A DNA stretch of 64,000 nucleotides, from positions 2,502,501 through 2,566,500 of the forward strand of contig NZ_RBXD01000001.1 in assembly GCF_003634825.1 (NCBI RefSeq), read 5' to 3'. Below the pieces are notes generated by a model. It saw only the letters and a list, made by a program, of their open reading frames with translations. It was not told where the DNA came from and did not search any database. The translations under genes and the position numbers were made by a program. Positions 43,751 through 52,006 of this stretch are shown one piece after another. This stretch comes from Flavobacterium sp. 123 (GTDB lineage: Bacteria > Bacteroidota > Bacteroidia > Flavobacteriales > Flavobacteriaceae). Position 1 is the first letter of the stretch. Every line of letters starts with the position of its first letter.

Positions 43751-45097
43751 ATGAAAATAGTTCCACAAATAACCACCGAACAAGCTGCAGCTATGGTCAA
43801 AGATGGCGATACTTTATTGCAAGGCGGTTTTGGTATGACGGGAAACCCAGTACATTTAATGGATGCTTTATCAAAAACACAAACCAAAGACCTTACTTTT
43901 ATTGGTAACAATGTAGGTGAAGCGGGAATTGGTGGAGGGCGTTTGTTACGAAATGGACAGTTAAAAAAAATGATTGGTTCTTTTTTTACCAGTAATCCAG
44001 AGGCGGTAAAAGCAGCGCAGGATAGAATAGTTGAATATGATTTAATTCCACAAGGAACTTTGGCGGAAGCCTTAAGAGCCGGAGGTGCAGGAATAGGTGG
44101 GTTTTATACACCAACTGCAGCTGGAACACCAATTGCAGAAGGGAAAGAAACCAAAATTATTGATGGTATCGAACAGGTTTTTGTAAAAGGAATTCGTGGA
44201 AACATTGCTTTTGTCAGAGCTTGGAAAGCAGATACAGCTGGGAATTTAATCTATCGAATGACCGAACAAAATTTCAATCGTGCTATGGCAACTGCCGCTG
44301 ATTTAGTTGTTGCTGAAGTAGAAGAGATTGTTCCAGAAGGAACTTTAGATCCCAACTATATTCATACACCAGGATGTTATATTGATTATTTGGTGCAAGC
44401 TACACTTACTTTGGAAGACTTAGGTTCATCAGCCTCAGTGAGTAAAGGCAAAAAAGTTAGCGAAGACCGTATGAATATGGCAAAACGCGCTTTGCAGGAA
44501 TTAAAAAAAGGGGATGTGGTCAATCTAGGAATTGGAATTCCAACTTTGGTAGCGGATTTAATTACACCTAATCATGGAGTTATTTTACATACAGAAAACG
44601 GGATGTTAGGCGTTGGTCCAGAACCATTAGATGGAGGTGGAGCAATGAATTATCCTGTTAATGCGGGAAAAATTCCAGTTACCGCTTTAGCAGGAAGTAG
44701 TTATTTTGACAGCGCTGATTCTTTTGCTATGATACGTGGTAAACATGTTGATATTGCAGTAATGGGTGGTTTAGAAGTTGATGAGCACGCTAATCTTGCC
44801 AATTGGGCAGTTCCGGGACAACCTTTATTGGGTGTTGGAGGAGCGATGGATTTAGCTTCGGGAGCCAATACACTAATCATCACAATGAATCACAACAATA
44901 GAGATGGAAGTTCTAAAATTGTACCCACATGTACCTTGCCTTTAACGGCTTTGGGTTCTGTTGATATGGTGATTACGGAATTAGCGGTATTCAAATATAT
45001 TGATGGTAAATTGACTTTAATAGAGTTAATGCCGGGGGCTACTTTAGAAGAAGTTCGTGAAAAAACAGAAGCTTCGTTTGTAGAACAATTGTCTTAA
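43751..45097 (+). CDS. Fused alpha-beta 3-oxoadipate CoA-transferase
   Basis: A 448-residue family I CoA-transferase in which the PcaI-type subunit (about 1-215; [30 protein letters not shown]) and PcaJ-type subunit (about 235-448; [18 protein letters not shown]) are one chain joined by about 20 residues. The catalytic Glu is in [11 protein letters not shown]. It moves CoA from succinyl-CoA to 3-oxoadipate. In most bacteria pcaI and pcaJ are separate genes, but fused forms are known for succinyl-CoA:3-ketoacid transferases. The substrate is assigned from context. Confidence 0.9.
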   Translation: MKIVPQITTEQAAAMVKDGDTLLQGGFGMTGNPVHLMDALSKTQTKDLTFIGNNVGEAGIGGGRLLRNGQLKKMIGSFFTSNPEAVKAAQDRIVEYDLIPQGTLAEALRAGGAGIGGFYTPTAAGTPIAEGKETKIIDGIEQVFVKGIRGNIAFVRAWKADTAGNLIYRMTEQNFNRAMATAADLVVAEVEEIVPEGTLDPNYIHTPGCYIDYLVQATLTLEDLGSSASVSKGKKVSEDRMNMAKRALQELKKGDVVNLGIGIPTLVADLITPNHGVILHTENGMLGVGPEPLDGGGAMNYPVNAGKIPVTALAGSSYFDSADSFAMIRGKHVDIAVMGGLEVDEHANLANWAVPGQPLLGVGGAMDLASGANTLIITMNHNNRDGSSKIVPTCTLPLTALGSVDMVITELAVFKYIDGKLTLIELMPGATLEEVREKTEASFVEQLS

Positions 45098-45114
45098 TTT
45101 AATAAAATAAAAAA

Positions 45115-46323
45115 ATGAGTACAGAAGCTTATATAATTGATGGAATCAGAACACCAATAGGAAGTTTTGGAGGAACATTATCTGCTATTAGAGCGGATGA
45201 TTTAGCCGCTATTGTCATCAAAGAATTGGTAGAAAGAAATCCAACTATTCCAACTGATGCTATTGATGATGTTATTTTAGGATGTCACAATCAAGCAGGT
45301 GAAGATAATCGCAATGTAGCTCGTATGGCGTCTTTATTAGCAGGATTGCCAGTAACTGTTCCAGGAGAAACAGTAAATCGTTTATGCGCCTCCGGAATGT
45401 CAGCGATAATCAATGCATCAAGAGCCATAAAATCGGGAGATGGTGATGTTTTTATTGCTGGTGGAGTAGAGCATATGACGCATGGTCCGTTAGTGATTTC
45501 AAAATCATCAAAAGCGTATGGAACTGATGCTAAAATGGAAGATTCTAGTTTTGGATGGCGTTTTGTAAACCCAAAAATGAAAGAAATGTATGGGGTAGAT
45601 CCTATGGGTATTACAGCAGAAAATTTGGTTGATTTATATAATATCAGCCGAGAGGATCAAGATTTGTTTTCTTATAATTCACAAATGAAAGCGGCTAGAG
45701 CTCAAGAAAATAAAGTTTTGGCACAAGAAATTATTCCGGTTCGTATTCCGCAACGCAAAGGGGAAGCAATTCTTTTTTCTGAAGATGAGTTTATTAGAGA
45801 AAGTACTACTGTTGCAACATTAGCTAAATTAAAACCAGCTTTTAAAGCAGACGGAACGGTAACAGCAGGAAATGCATCTGGATTAAATGATGGAGCAGCA
45901 GTTACTTTTGTTGCTTCAGGGAATGCTGTAAAAAAATACAATTTAAAACCATTGGCCCGAATAGTTAGTTCAGCCGTGGTTGGTGTTGAACCGCGCATTA
46001 TGGGCATTGGTCCTGTTACTGCTACCCAAAACGCTTTGGCGAAAGCCGGATTAACATTGGCAGATATTGATATTATTGAATTGAACGAAGCTTTTGCAGC
46101 ACAAGGTTTAGCTTGTATAAGAGCACTAGGACTTGAAGATGATGATCCTAGAATTAACGTAAACGGAGGAGCTATTGCATTAGGTCATCCGTTAGGAATG
46201 TCAGGAACGAGAATTGTCCATTCAGCAGCCTTATCATTAAAACGTCTTGGTAAAAAATATGCATTAGCAACTATGTGTATTGGTGTTGGACAGGGATATG
46301 CTGTAATTATAGAAAGCGTTTAA
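45115..46323 (+). CDS. pcaF: 3-oxoadipyl-CoA thiolase
   Basis: A 402-residue thiolase splitting 3-oxoadipyl-CoA into acetyl-CoA and succinyl-CoA, the last step of the pathway. Catalytic residues are Cys in NRLCASGMSA (about 90), His in GGAIALGHPLGMSG (about 353) and Cys in TMCIGVGQG (about 390). It has the usual length for PcaF/PaaJ. It follows the CoA-transferase by 17 nt. Confidence 0.94.
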   Translation: MSTEAYIIDGIRTPIGSFGGTLSAIRADDLAAIVIKELVERNPTIPTDAIDDVILGCHNQAGEDNRNVARMASLLAGLPVTVPGETVNRLCASGMSAIINASRAIKSGDGDVFIAGGVEHMTHGPLVISKSSKAYGTDAKMEDSSFGWRFVNPKMKEMYGVDPMGITAENLVDLYNISREDQDLFSYNSQMKAARAQENKVLAQEIIPVRIPQRKGEAILFSEDEFIRESTTVATLAKLKPAFKADGTVTAGNASGLNDGAAVTFVASGNAVKKYNLKPLARIVSSAVVGVEPRIMGIGPVTATQNALAKAGLTLADIDIIELNEAFAAQGLACIRALGLEDDDPRINVNGGAIALGHPLGMSGTRIVHSAALSLKRLGKKYALATMCIGVGQGYAVIIESV

Positions 46324-46358
46324 AAAAATTAAATGCTCACTATCTAAAGAATTTCCAG

Positions 46359-46898
46359 ATGAGCAAAAAAAAGGACATCCTTAAAGCTGCTCTCCAACTG
46401 TTTACAGAAAACGGAGAACGAGCTACTTCTACAAAATCAATTGCTTCTGAAGCAGAAACATCAGAGGCATTGATTTTTCGACATTTTGGTACAAAAGAAA
46501 AATTATTGGAGGAAATTATTAAGAATGGCTACCAAGAGTCAACTAAACTAATTTCGCAGTTTTTGCATGAAGAAAACGGATTGGAATATATTTTAAAGAT
46601 TGTTGAGGTTCCTAGAATTTTGGTTCATGCGCATCCTAATTTTTGGAAAATGCAACACAAAATCATAGCGTTAAATTTGCTTTCGCAAAAGCACCATGAT
46701 TTTTTTATGAAACCATGTTATGATAGATTAAAGATTGCTTTCTCAGAATTGAATTATGAAAATCCAGCTTTAGAAGCTAAATTATTGCTTATTTATATTG
46801 ATGGAATGTGGAAACATTTTGCTTCCCGGCAATTAGATTCAAAAACGGAAACAGCGCTAACTGCATTAGTACAGCAAAAATACAGGGCTCATAATTAA
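46359..46898 (+). CDS. TetR-family regulator of the benzoate operon
   Basis: From the ATG at 46359, 179 residues: an N-terminal TetR HTH (KKDILKAALQLFTENGERAT, STKSIASEAETSEALIFRHF, GTKEKLLEEII) and an all-helical ligand domain. An upstream in-frame start would overlap pcaF by 49 bp and add 28 unconserved residues. It is the last gene of the operon, 35 nt after pcaF, so it would repress its own synthesis if it binds the palindromes at 36634-36669. The inducer, perhaps a CoA or acid intermediate, cannot be read from sequence. Confidence 0.87.
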   Translation: MSKKKDILKAALQLFTENGERATSTKSIASEAETSEALIFRHFGTKEKLLEEIIKNGYQESTKLISQFLHEENGLEYILKIVEVPRILVHAHPNFWKMQHKIIALNLLSQKHHDFFMKPCYDRLKIAFSELNYENPALEAKLLLIYIDGMWKHFASRQLDSKTETALTALVQQKYRAHN

Positions 46899-46939
46899 GA
46901 TAAAATACTCTTTCAGTGTTGTACAAATTTTAAAAATAA

Positions 46940-46986
46940 AAAAACCATAAACACTTTATTATAAAGAATTTATGGCTTTTTTAGTG
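46940..46986. terminator. Terminator shared by the benzoate operon and tmRNA
   Basis: AAAAACCATAAA (to 46951) pairs with TTTATGGCTTTTT (from 46969), with A runs before and T runs after. It can serve the plus-strand operon and the minus-strand tmRNA gene, which converge here. Confidence 0.8.
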
Positions 46987-47378
46987 GAGTCGCCGAGAAT
47001 CGAACTCGGGTCCAAACAAGCAACTAAAAGGCTTTCTACACGTTTATTTCCTGATTAGATTTTCGATAATGTGCTTGGCCAGAAACAGCCACACAATACT
47101 TATCTTCTTAATTTCGAAATCCACCCGAAGCTTATGGAAATCTAGGTTTATTTTTACGGTTCCCCTGTATTGACCGCCACAAACCAAGGCTTTCAAGGAG
47201 AATCCAGCTTTCCTATCTGATAGGAACGTGGCGTAATCGTACTATAATTCGGATTATGCAGCTAAAGCGTAGTTATTTTCGCCGTGTAAAAGTGTAAGAT
47301 CTTATATTTACGAGCAAGGTCTTAATGCTCGACGTGCTTACTTCTCAATTCGACTTGCTGTCAAAACCAGTCGACCCC
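46985..47378 (-). ncRNA. ssrA: Transfer-messenger RNA (ssrA)
   Basis: On the minus strand the RNA begins GGGGTCGACTGGTTTTGACA at 47378 and ends with the T-arm GGACCCGAGTTCGATTCTCG followed by GCGACTCC and the discriminator A. The acceptor strands GGGGTCG and CGACTCC pair over seven positions. The tag frame (47254-47283) reads GENNYALAA-stop, the usual Bacteroidota tag. The encoded 3' end continues CTA, not CCA, so CCA must be added by tRNA nucleotidyltransferase. The RNA rescues stalled ribosomes with SmpB. A -7-like TAGTTTTG lies at 47429-47422, implying a short precursor leader. Confidence 0.97.
47254..47283 (-). other. tmRNA proteolysis-tag reading frame
   Basis: GGC GAA AAT AAC TAC GCT TTA GCT GCA TAA encodes GENNYALAA, ending in the LAA degron recognised by ClpXP-type proteases. 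The resume codon is GGC (Gly). Confidence 0.93.
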
Positions 47379-47495
47379 ATTTTGTTTTCAATTATCAAAA
47401 ACTATTCCAAAATTGAGTTTGCAAAACTAATCCTTTTTATCAGAATACTGCTATTTAAAGCATGAAAATTACAAATCAATTAGGAGTTGTTTTTC

Positions 47496-48695
47496 TTACT
47501 CATCATCCGTTTCGAAAGGATAATCACCAAATATTTTTGACAATTTACGTACATTATACGTTTGTTTTGTGAACTTATTGGATAAGGCAATTATAGTGAC
47601 ATTTTCTTTTTGTAAAGTAATATAAGCTGACGTATTGCCATGCCACCAACCATTATGAAAATAAAAATTCTGACCAGTTTTCCAATTTATCATACGAATT
47701 CCTAGTCCATAATTTTTCTTGCCTTCTCGTTCGTTACTGTATCCTTTATATACTTGAGCTAATAAAGCGGGTTCTAAAAATTCTCCTCCATTTCTAGAAC
47801 GGTCAAGTTTTAATAAATCTCTAGGGGTTGAATAGATATTTTTATCTCCATAAACAGCGTCCAGATAGTCTTTGCCAATTTCTACTCGATTTGCTTTGTA
47901 GGAAGGGACAATTTTTGCTTTGTCTTTTTCATAATCAAAAACAAAAGTGTTTTTCATTCCTAAAGGTTTAAAGATGATTTGATTCATGGCTTCTTTATAA
48001 GGAAGTTTTGTAACTTTCTCAATTACTAAAGCTAACATTGCATAATTAGTATTACAATAAGCAAATCTGGTGTTTGTTTTTGATTCTAATCCAATATTTT
48101 TAGTCGCCATTATGGTTAGAATATCTTGATTAGTCAAGATATTGTGTCTGTCCCAAATGTTTTTATCTCGATCTGTAAAATAGGCATAATTTCGCATTCC
48201 ACTTCTGTGATTGAGTAGCATTCTTATGGTAACATCTGGATATGGAAATTCCTTTAAAATACTATTTACTTTCTGATCTAATTTAAGCCTGTTTGCATTT
48301 ATTAATTTTAAAACAGCTGTGGCAGTTACTACTTTACTGACCGAAGCAATATGTAATGGAGTTGTACTTGTGATTGAGTCTTTCTTGCTAAAATTGGAAT
48401 ACCCTACATATTTTTCATAGATGATTTGACCGTTTTTTGCAACAAGAAAACTACCGTTAGCGGAATTTCCTGGCCAATTTTTTTTGTAAAAAGAATCTAT
48501 TTTTTCTTTTGTTGTGCGTATGTATTCTGCAGATAATTTAGGTTCTTCATTCGTTAAAGGTTTCATTTTAGGTAAAATATGCTTCGGAAGTTCCGTATCT
48601 TTTAATTCAACCTCTTTTTTCTCTTTTGTACAAGAACCCAGAGCCAATGTAAGGAAGAGTATTTGTAGTATATTTGCTTTTTTTATAAAATTCAT
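47496..48695 (-). CDS. Serine beta-lactamase-like hydrolase lipoprotein
   Basis: From the ATG at 48695, a 399-residue exported lipoprotein: MNFIKKANILQILFLTLALG then SC gives a lipobox Cys. The penicillin-binding/class C beta-lactamase fold shows the nucleophile ASVSKVVTA (SxxK), YCNTNYA (YxN) and a C-terminal HNGWWHG. A start 12 codons upstream would lie inside the promoter. Such proteins are esterases or D-aminopeptidases at least as often as beta-lactamases, so resistance should not be assumed. The gene converges with nothing; the tmRNA lies downstream on the same strand. Confidence 0.85.
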   Translation of the reverse strand: MNFIKKANILQILFLTLALGSCTKEKKEVELKDTELPKHILPKMKPLTNEEPKLSAEYIRTTKEKIDSFYKKNWPGNSANGSFLVAKNGQIIYEKYVGYSNFSKKDSITSTTPLHIASVSKVVTATAVLKLINANRLKLDQKVNSILKEFPYPDVTIRMLLNHRSGMRNYAYFTDRDKNIWDRHNILTNQDILTIMATKNIGLESKTNTRFAYCNTNYAMLALVIEKVTKLPYKEAMNQIIFKPLGMKNTFVFDYEKDKAKIVPSYKANRVEIGKDYLDAVYGDKNIYSTPRDLLKLDRSRNGGEFLEPALLAQVYKGYSNEREGKKNYGLGIRMINWKTGQNFYFHNGWWHGNTSAYITLQKENVTIIALSNKFTKQTYNVRKLSKIFGDYPFETDDE

Positions 48696-48714
48696 TTCTG
48701 TTTTGCTATAAACG

Positions 48715-48722
48715 CAAATATA
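48715..48722 (-). promoter_or_regulatory. -7 box of the serine hydrolase gene
   Basis: TATATTTG on the minus strand, 20 bp before the ATG at 48695. No clear -33 TTG is seen. It supports the shorter start. Confidence 0.45.
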
Positions 48723-48877
48723 TATAATCATTCTATTTTGAAAAGGTTTTTTTTCAAAATTGTATTACGTACTTGTAGATTTTATTCTACGTTTTTTATA
48801 TAGTATTGGTCGTCAGCAATTAATGTTTTTTTATATTCAAAAATAAATTTTTTTAAATCAAATTAACTTAAAAATGT

Positions 48878-48885
48878 TATATTTG
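48878..48885 (+). promoter_or_regulatory. -7 box of the PNT-domain dehydrogenase gene
   Basis: TATATTTG, a perfect TAnnTTTG, lies 40 bp before the ATG at 48926. The -33 region is a T/A run without TTG. Confidence 0.5.
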
Positions 48886-48925
48886 TAACAAATAAGAGTA
48901 TTTAAGTTATATTAAAATATATAAA

Positions 48926-50128
48926 ATGAAATTCGGAATCCTAAAAGAAAGAAAAAATCCACCAGATAGAAGGGTTGTTTTTTCGCCAGATGCTTTGGCT
49001 AGATTAAAACAACAGTATCATAATGCTTCTGTAAAAGTAGAAAGTTCGGATATTCGTGTTTTTTCTGATTTGCAGTATAAAAGTTTGGGCATAGAAGTTA
49101 CAAATGATATTTCAGATTGTGATGTATTGTTTGGTGTTAAAGAAGTGCCAATAGCAGATTTGATTCCTAATAAGACTTATTTTTTCTTTTCGCATACTAT
49201 AAAAAAGCAACCCCATAATAAGAAATTGTTGCAAGCAATTCTAGATAAAAACATTGATTTGTATGATCATGAAACTATTGTAGACAATCATAATCGGAGG
49301 TTGATTGGTTTTGGAAAATATGCTGGTCTTGTAGGTACTTATAATGCTATCAGGGCTTTTGGGATAAAATTCGAATTATTTAAACTTCCAAAAGCAGAGA
49401 CACTTTCGGGAAAAGAGGCTTTAATCGCTCAATTAAAAAGAATTGTATTGCCTCCATTGAAATTTGTTATAACAGGAACTGGAAAAGTGGGTAATGGAGC
49501 AAAAGAGATACTTGATGCGATCAAAATAAAAGAAGTGTCAGTTGAGAATTATTTAACTAAAAATTATGCGCAACCCGTTTATACGCAGATTGATGTTCTA
49601 GAATACAATAAACGTAAAGATGGTAAGGTATTAGATTTTGTAGATTTCTTTAAAAATCCACAAGAATATGTTTCAGATTTTGAACGTTTTACTAAGGTTT
49701 CCGATATTTACATAACGGGTCATTTTTATGATAATGCAGCTCCAAAAATTTTGACACAAGAAATGCTTAATGCTAAAGATTGTAAAATAAAAGTAGTCGC
49801 TGATATTTCTTGTGATGTTAATGGTCCTATTGCATGTACATTACGTTCTTCAACTATTGCTGAGCCACTTTATGGTTATTTGCCTAGCGAAAATAAAGAA
49901 GTTGATGTCTTTCATCCTGCGGCAATAGTGGTCATGGCGGTAGATAATTTGCCATGTGAATTACCAAAAGATGCAAGTGAAGGTTTTGGCGAAATGTTTA
50001 TGGAACATGTAATTCCTGCTTTTTTTAATGGGGATAAAGATGGTATTTTACAAAGAGCAAAAATCACCGAAAAAGGAAAATTGACTCCGAAATTCAGTTA
50101 CTTACAAGATTATGTTGATGAAAAATAA
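48926..50128 (+). CDS. NAD(P)-dependent oxidoreductase of the alanine/saccharopine dehydrogenase group
   Basis: A 400-residue cytoplasmic enzyme. The N-terminal PNT/alanine-dehydrogenase domain opens MKFGILKERKNPPDRRVVFS, and FFFSHTIKKQPHNKKLLQ and DLYDHETIVDNHNRRLIGFG follow. A Rossmann segment FVITGTGKVGNGAKEIL starts near residue 180, and VVADISCDVNGPIACTLRSS comes later. The layout is closer to yeast LYS1-type saccharopine dehydrogenases than to alanine dehydrogenase, but substrate cannot be settled by eye. It is transcribed alone and ends in a hairpin. Confidence 0.78.
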   Translation: MKFGILKERKNPPDRRVVFSPDALARLKQQYHNASVKVESSDIRVFSDLQYKSLGIEVTNDISDCDVLFGVKEVPIADLIPNKTYFFFSHTIKKQPHNKKLLQAILDKNIDLYDHETIVDNHNRRLIGFGKYAGLVGTYNAIRAFGIKFELFKLPKAETLSGKEALIAQLKRIVLPPLKFVITGTGKVGNGAKEILDAIKIKEVSVENYLTKNYAQPVYTQIDVLEYNKRKDGKVLDFVDFFKNPQEYVSDFERFTKVSDIYITGHFYDNAAPKILTQEMLNAKDCKIKVVADISCDVNGPIACTLRSSTIAEPLYGYLPSENKEVDVFHPAAIVVMAVDNLPCELPKDASEGFGEMFMEHVIPAFFNGDKDGILQRAKITEKGKLTPKFSYLQDYVDEK

Positions 50129-50150
50129 TCTAAGTTGATTTAAAATATAA

Positions 50151-50179
50151 AACTCGCAAAGGAAATTTGCGAGTTTTTA
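50151..50179. terminator. Terminator between convergent dehydrogenase and fumC genes
   Basis: CTCGCAAA (50153-50160) and TTTGCGAG (50166-50173) flank a GGAAA loop, followed by five T residues and preceded by A residues. It can act in both directions. Confidence 0.88.
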
Positions 50180-50205
50180 GTTTAACGCTATTATTTACGG
50201 CAATT

Positions 50206-51591
50206 TCAAACCATATTTTCTGGTTTTATCCAAGCGTCAAATTCTTCTGGAGTTACATATCCTAAACGTACCGCTTCTTCTTTAAGTGTTGTTCCGTTTT
50301 TATGTGCATTTTGAGCTATTTCAGCAGATTTATAATAACCAATTTTTGTATTTAAAGCTGTTACAAGCATTAATGAATTATCCACTAATTCTTTAATTCG
50401 TTTGTAATTAGGTTGAATACCTTTAGCACAGTGTTCATCAAATGAGCGACAGGCATCTGCTAATAATTGTGCTGATTGAAGAAAATTAGCTGCAATTAAT
50501 GGTTTGAAAACATTCAATTCATAATGACCTTGCATTCCACCTATTGAAATAGCGACATCGTTGCCCATGACTTGTGCACAAACCATCGTTAGCGCTTCAC
50601 TTTGCGTTGGATTTACTTTTCCTGGCATGATGGAGGAACCCGGCTCGTTCTCAGGAATAAAGATTTCTCCAATTCCAGATCTGGGGCCAGAAGCTAACAT
50701 TCTAATATCATTTGCAATTTTGTATAATGATACAGCTATTTGTTTTAAAGCACCATGCGACTCAACTAAGGCGTCATGTGCTGCTAATGCTTCAAATTTA
50801 TTTTCAGCAGTTATAAAAGGATGTTCTGTAAATTCAGCTATGTATTGGGCTACTTTTACATCATAACCTTCAGGGCAATTTAGACCCGTTCCTACAGCAG
50901 TGCCGCCTAGAGCAATTTCGGATAAGTGTGCTAATGTATTTTTGATGGCTTTTATGCCAAAGGTAAGTTGCGCAGCATAACCTGAAATTTCTTGTCCTAA
51001 AGTAAGCGGTGTAGCATCCATTAAATGGGTTCTACCTATTTTTACAATTTTTTTAAATTCATCAGATTTAGCTAATAAAGTATCTCTTAAATTTTCAATA
51101 TTAGGAATTGTAAGCTCCACAATAGTTTTGTAACAAGCAATATGCATTGCAGTAGGGAAGGTGTCATTAGACGATTGCGATTTATTTACATCGTCATTAG
51201 CTTTTATAAATGCTTCGTCAATTCCTATTTTTAATCCTTTAAGCACTTGAGCTCTATTAGCAATTACCTCATTGACATTCATATTGCTTTGAGTTCCAGA
51301 ACCGGTTTGCCAAATAACAAGAGGGAATTGATCGTTTAGTGAACCTTCTAAAATTTCATCACAAACTTTAGCAATCAAATCTCTTTTTTCGAAAGACAAA
51401 ACACCTAAATCACAATTGGTGTAAGCTGCTGCTTTTTTTAAATAAGCAAAACCTTGAATAATTGTTAAAGGCATCGAAGCAGAAGGTCCAATTTTGAAAT
51501 TGTTTCTGGAACGTTCTGTTTGTGCTCCCCAATATTTATCATAAGGAACTTGAACTTCGCCTATTGTATCTTTTTCTATTCTGAATTTCAT
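50206..51591 (-). CDS. fumC: Fumarate hydratase class II
   Basis: A 461-residue iron-independent fumarase converting fumarate to malate in the citric acid cycle. Key segments are [55 protein letters not shown] and the signature [16 protein letters not shown] (around residue 317). Length is standard. It converges with the preceding dehydrogenase. Succinyl-CoA from the benzoate pathway would enter the cycle just before this step, but the proximity need not be functional. Confidence 0.97.
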   Translation of the reverse strand: MKFRIEKDTIGEVQVPYDKYWGAQTERSRNNFKIGPSASMPLTIIQGFAYLKKAAAYTNCDLGVLSFEKRDLIAKVCDEILEGSLNDQFPLVIWQTGSGTQSNMNVNEVIANRAQVLKGLKIGIDEAFIKANDDVNKSQSSNDTFPTAMHIACYKTIVELTIPNIENLRDTLLAKSDEFKKIVKIGRTHLMDATPLTLGQEISGYAAQLTFGIKAIKNTLAHLSEIALGGTAVGTGLNCPEGYDVKVAQYIAEFTEHPFITAENKFEALAAHDALVESHGALKQIAVSLYKIANDIRMLASGPRSGIGEIFIPENEPGSSIMPGKVNPTQSEALTMVCAQVMGNDVAISIGGMQGHYELNVFKPLIAANFLQSAQLLADACRSFDEHCAKGIQPNYKRIKELVDNSLMLVTALNTKIGYYKSAEIAQNAHKNGTTLKEEAVRLGYVTPEEFDAWIKPENMV

Positions 51592-51728
51592 TTTGTTAAA
51601 TTAAAATAGTACCCAAATTAGCCCCAATGTATATTCGTATAAAATTTCAAGATTGCTCAGAAATAATACATTAAAAGTACGCATTATTATTCTTTATAAA
51701 AATTGATTTGTAGTTTTTGCAATTTTTA

Positions 51729-51759
51729 TTGCTAAGCAAAAATAATAAACTTACATTTG
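51729..51759 (+). promoter_or_regulatory. Promoter of the small membrane protein gene
   Basis: TTG (51729-51731), a 20-bp spacer and TACATTTG (51752-51759): a full Bacteroidota consensus promoter. It overlaps the upstream in-frame TTG at 51757, showing that the ATG at 51787 is the real start. Confidence 0.75.
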
Positions 51760-51786
51760 TGCTTATATTCAAAAATTCCGGAAGAT

Positions 51787-51957
51787 ATGTTTGATTTCTC
51801 ACAGTATTTAGGCTTTTTACTTTTCTTAACCGTTTTAACTATAGGTTTTTGGTTAATGTTTTTCTTAGTTGGTTTCGTATCTTATTGGGTAGGTGGAGCA
51901 ACTTGGGAAGCATACAAAGAAAAGAAAGCAAAGAAAAAGCAAGAACAATCACTTTAG
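51787..51957 (+). CDS. Small single-pass membrane protein
   Basis: A 56-residue protein: MFDFSQYLGFLLFLTVLTIG, continuing as a long hydrophobic helix to about residue 36, then a Lys-rich cytoplasmic tail (WEAYKEKKAKKKQEQSL). It has its own consensus promoter and a terminator, so it is a real gene. I know no function for it. Confidence 0.7.
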   Translation: MFDFSQYLGFLLFLTVLTIGFWLMFFLVGFVSYWVGGATWEAYKEKKAKKKQEQSL

Positions 51958-51972
51958 TTTGATTGTTTTCAT

Positions 51973-52006
51973 AAAAAAAGACCCGTTTTCACGAGTCTTT
52001 TTTTTT
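51973..52006. terminator. Bidirectional terminator
   Basis: AAAAAGAC-C-CGT / ACG-A-GTCTTTTT with one mismatch and a TTTC loop, flanked by A and T runs, between the convergent small membrane protein and the outer-membrane receptor. Confidence 0.82.

Noticed and set aside
46275..46358. TetR-type gene overlapping pcaF by 49 bp
   Set aside because: The extra 28 residues are Cys/Trp-rich out-of-frame pcaF sequence; the ATG at 46359 begins just before the HTH.
47496..48695. Antibiotic-resistance beta-lactamase
   Set aside because: The SxxK and YxN motifs show the fold only; the lipoprotein signal and overall layout are those of general serine hydrolases, with no resistance context.
48773..48788. 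GTAGATTTTATTCTAC between the serine hydrolase and the dehydrogenase gene
   Set aside because: It resembles the palindrome of the five-copy element, but neither strand has the TTCTAC half-site 16 bp away or a TAnnTTTG at the fixed distance. It also has a mismatch in one arm. Probably chance in AT-rich DNA, though a single-site target cannot be excluded.
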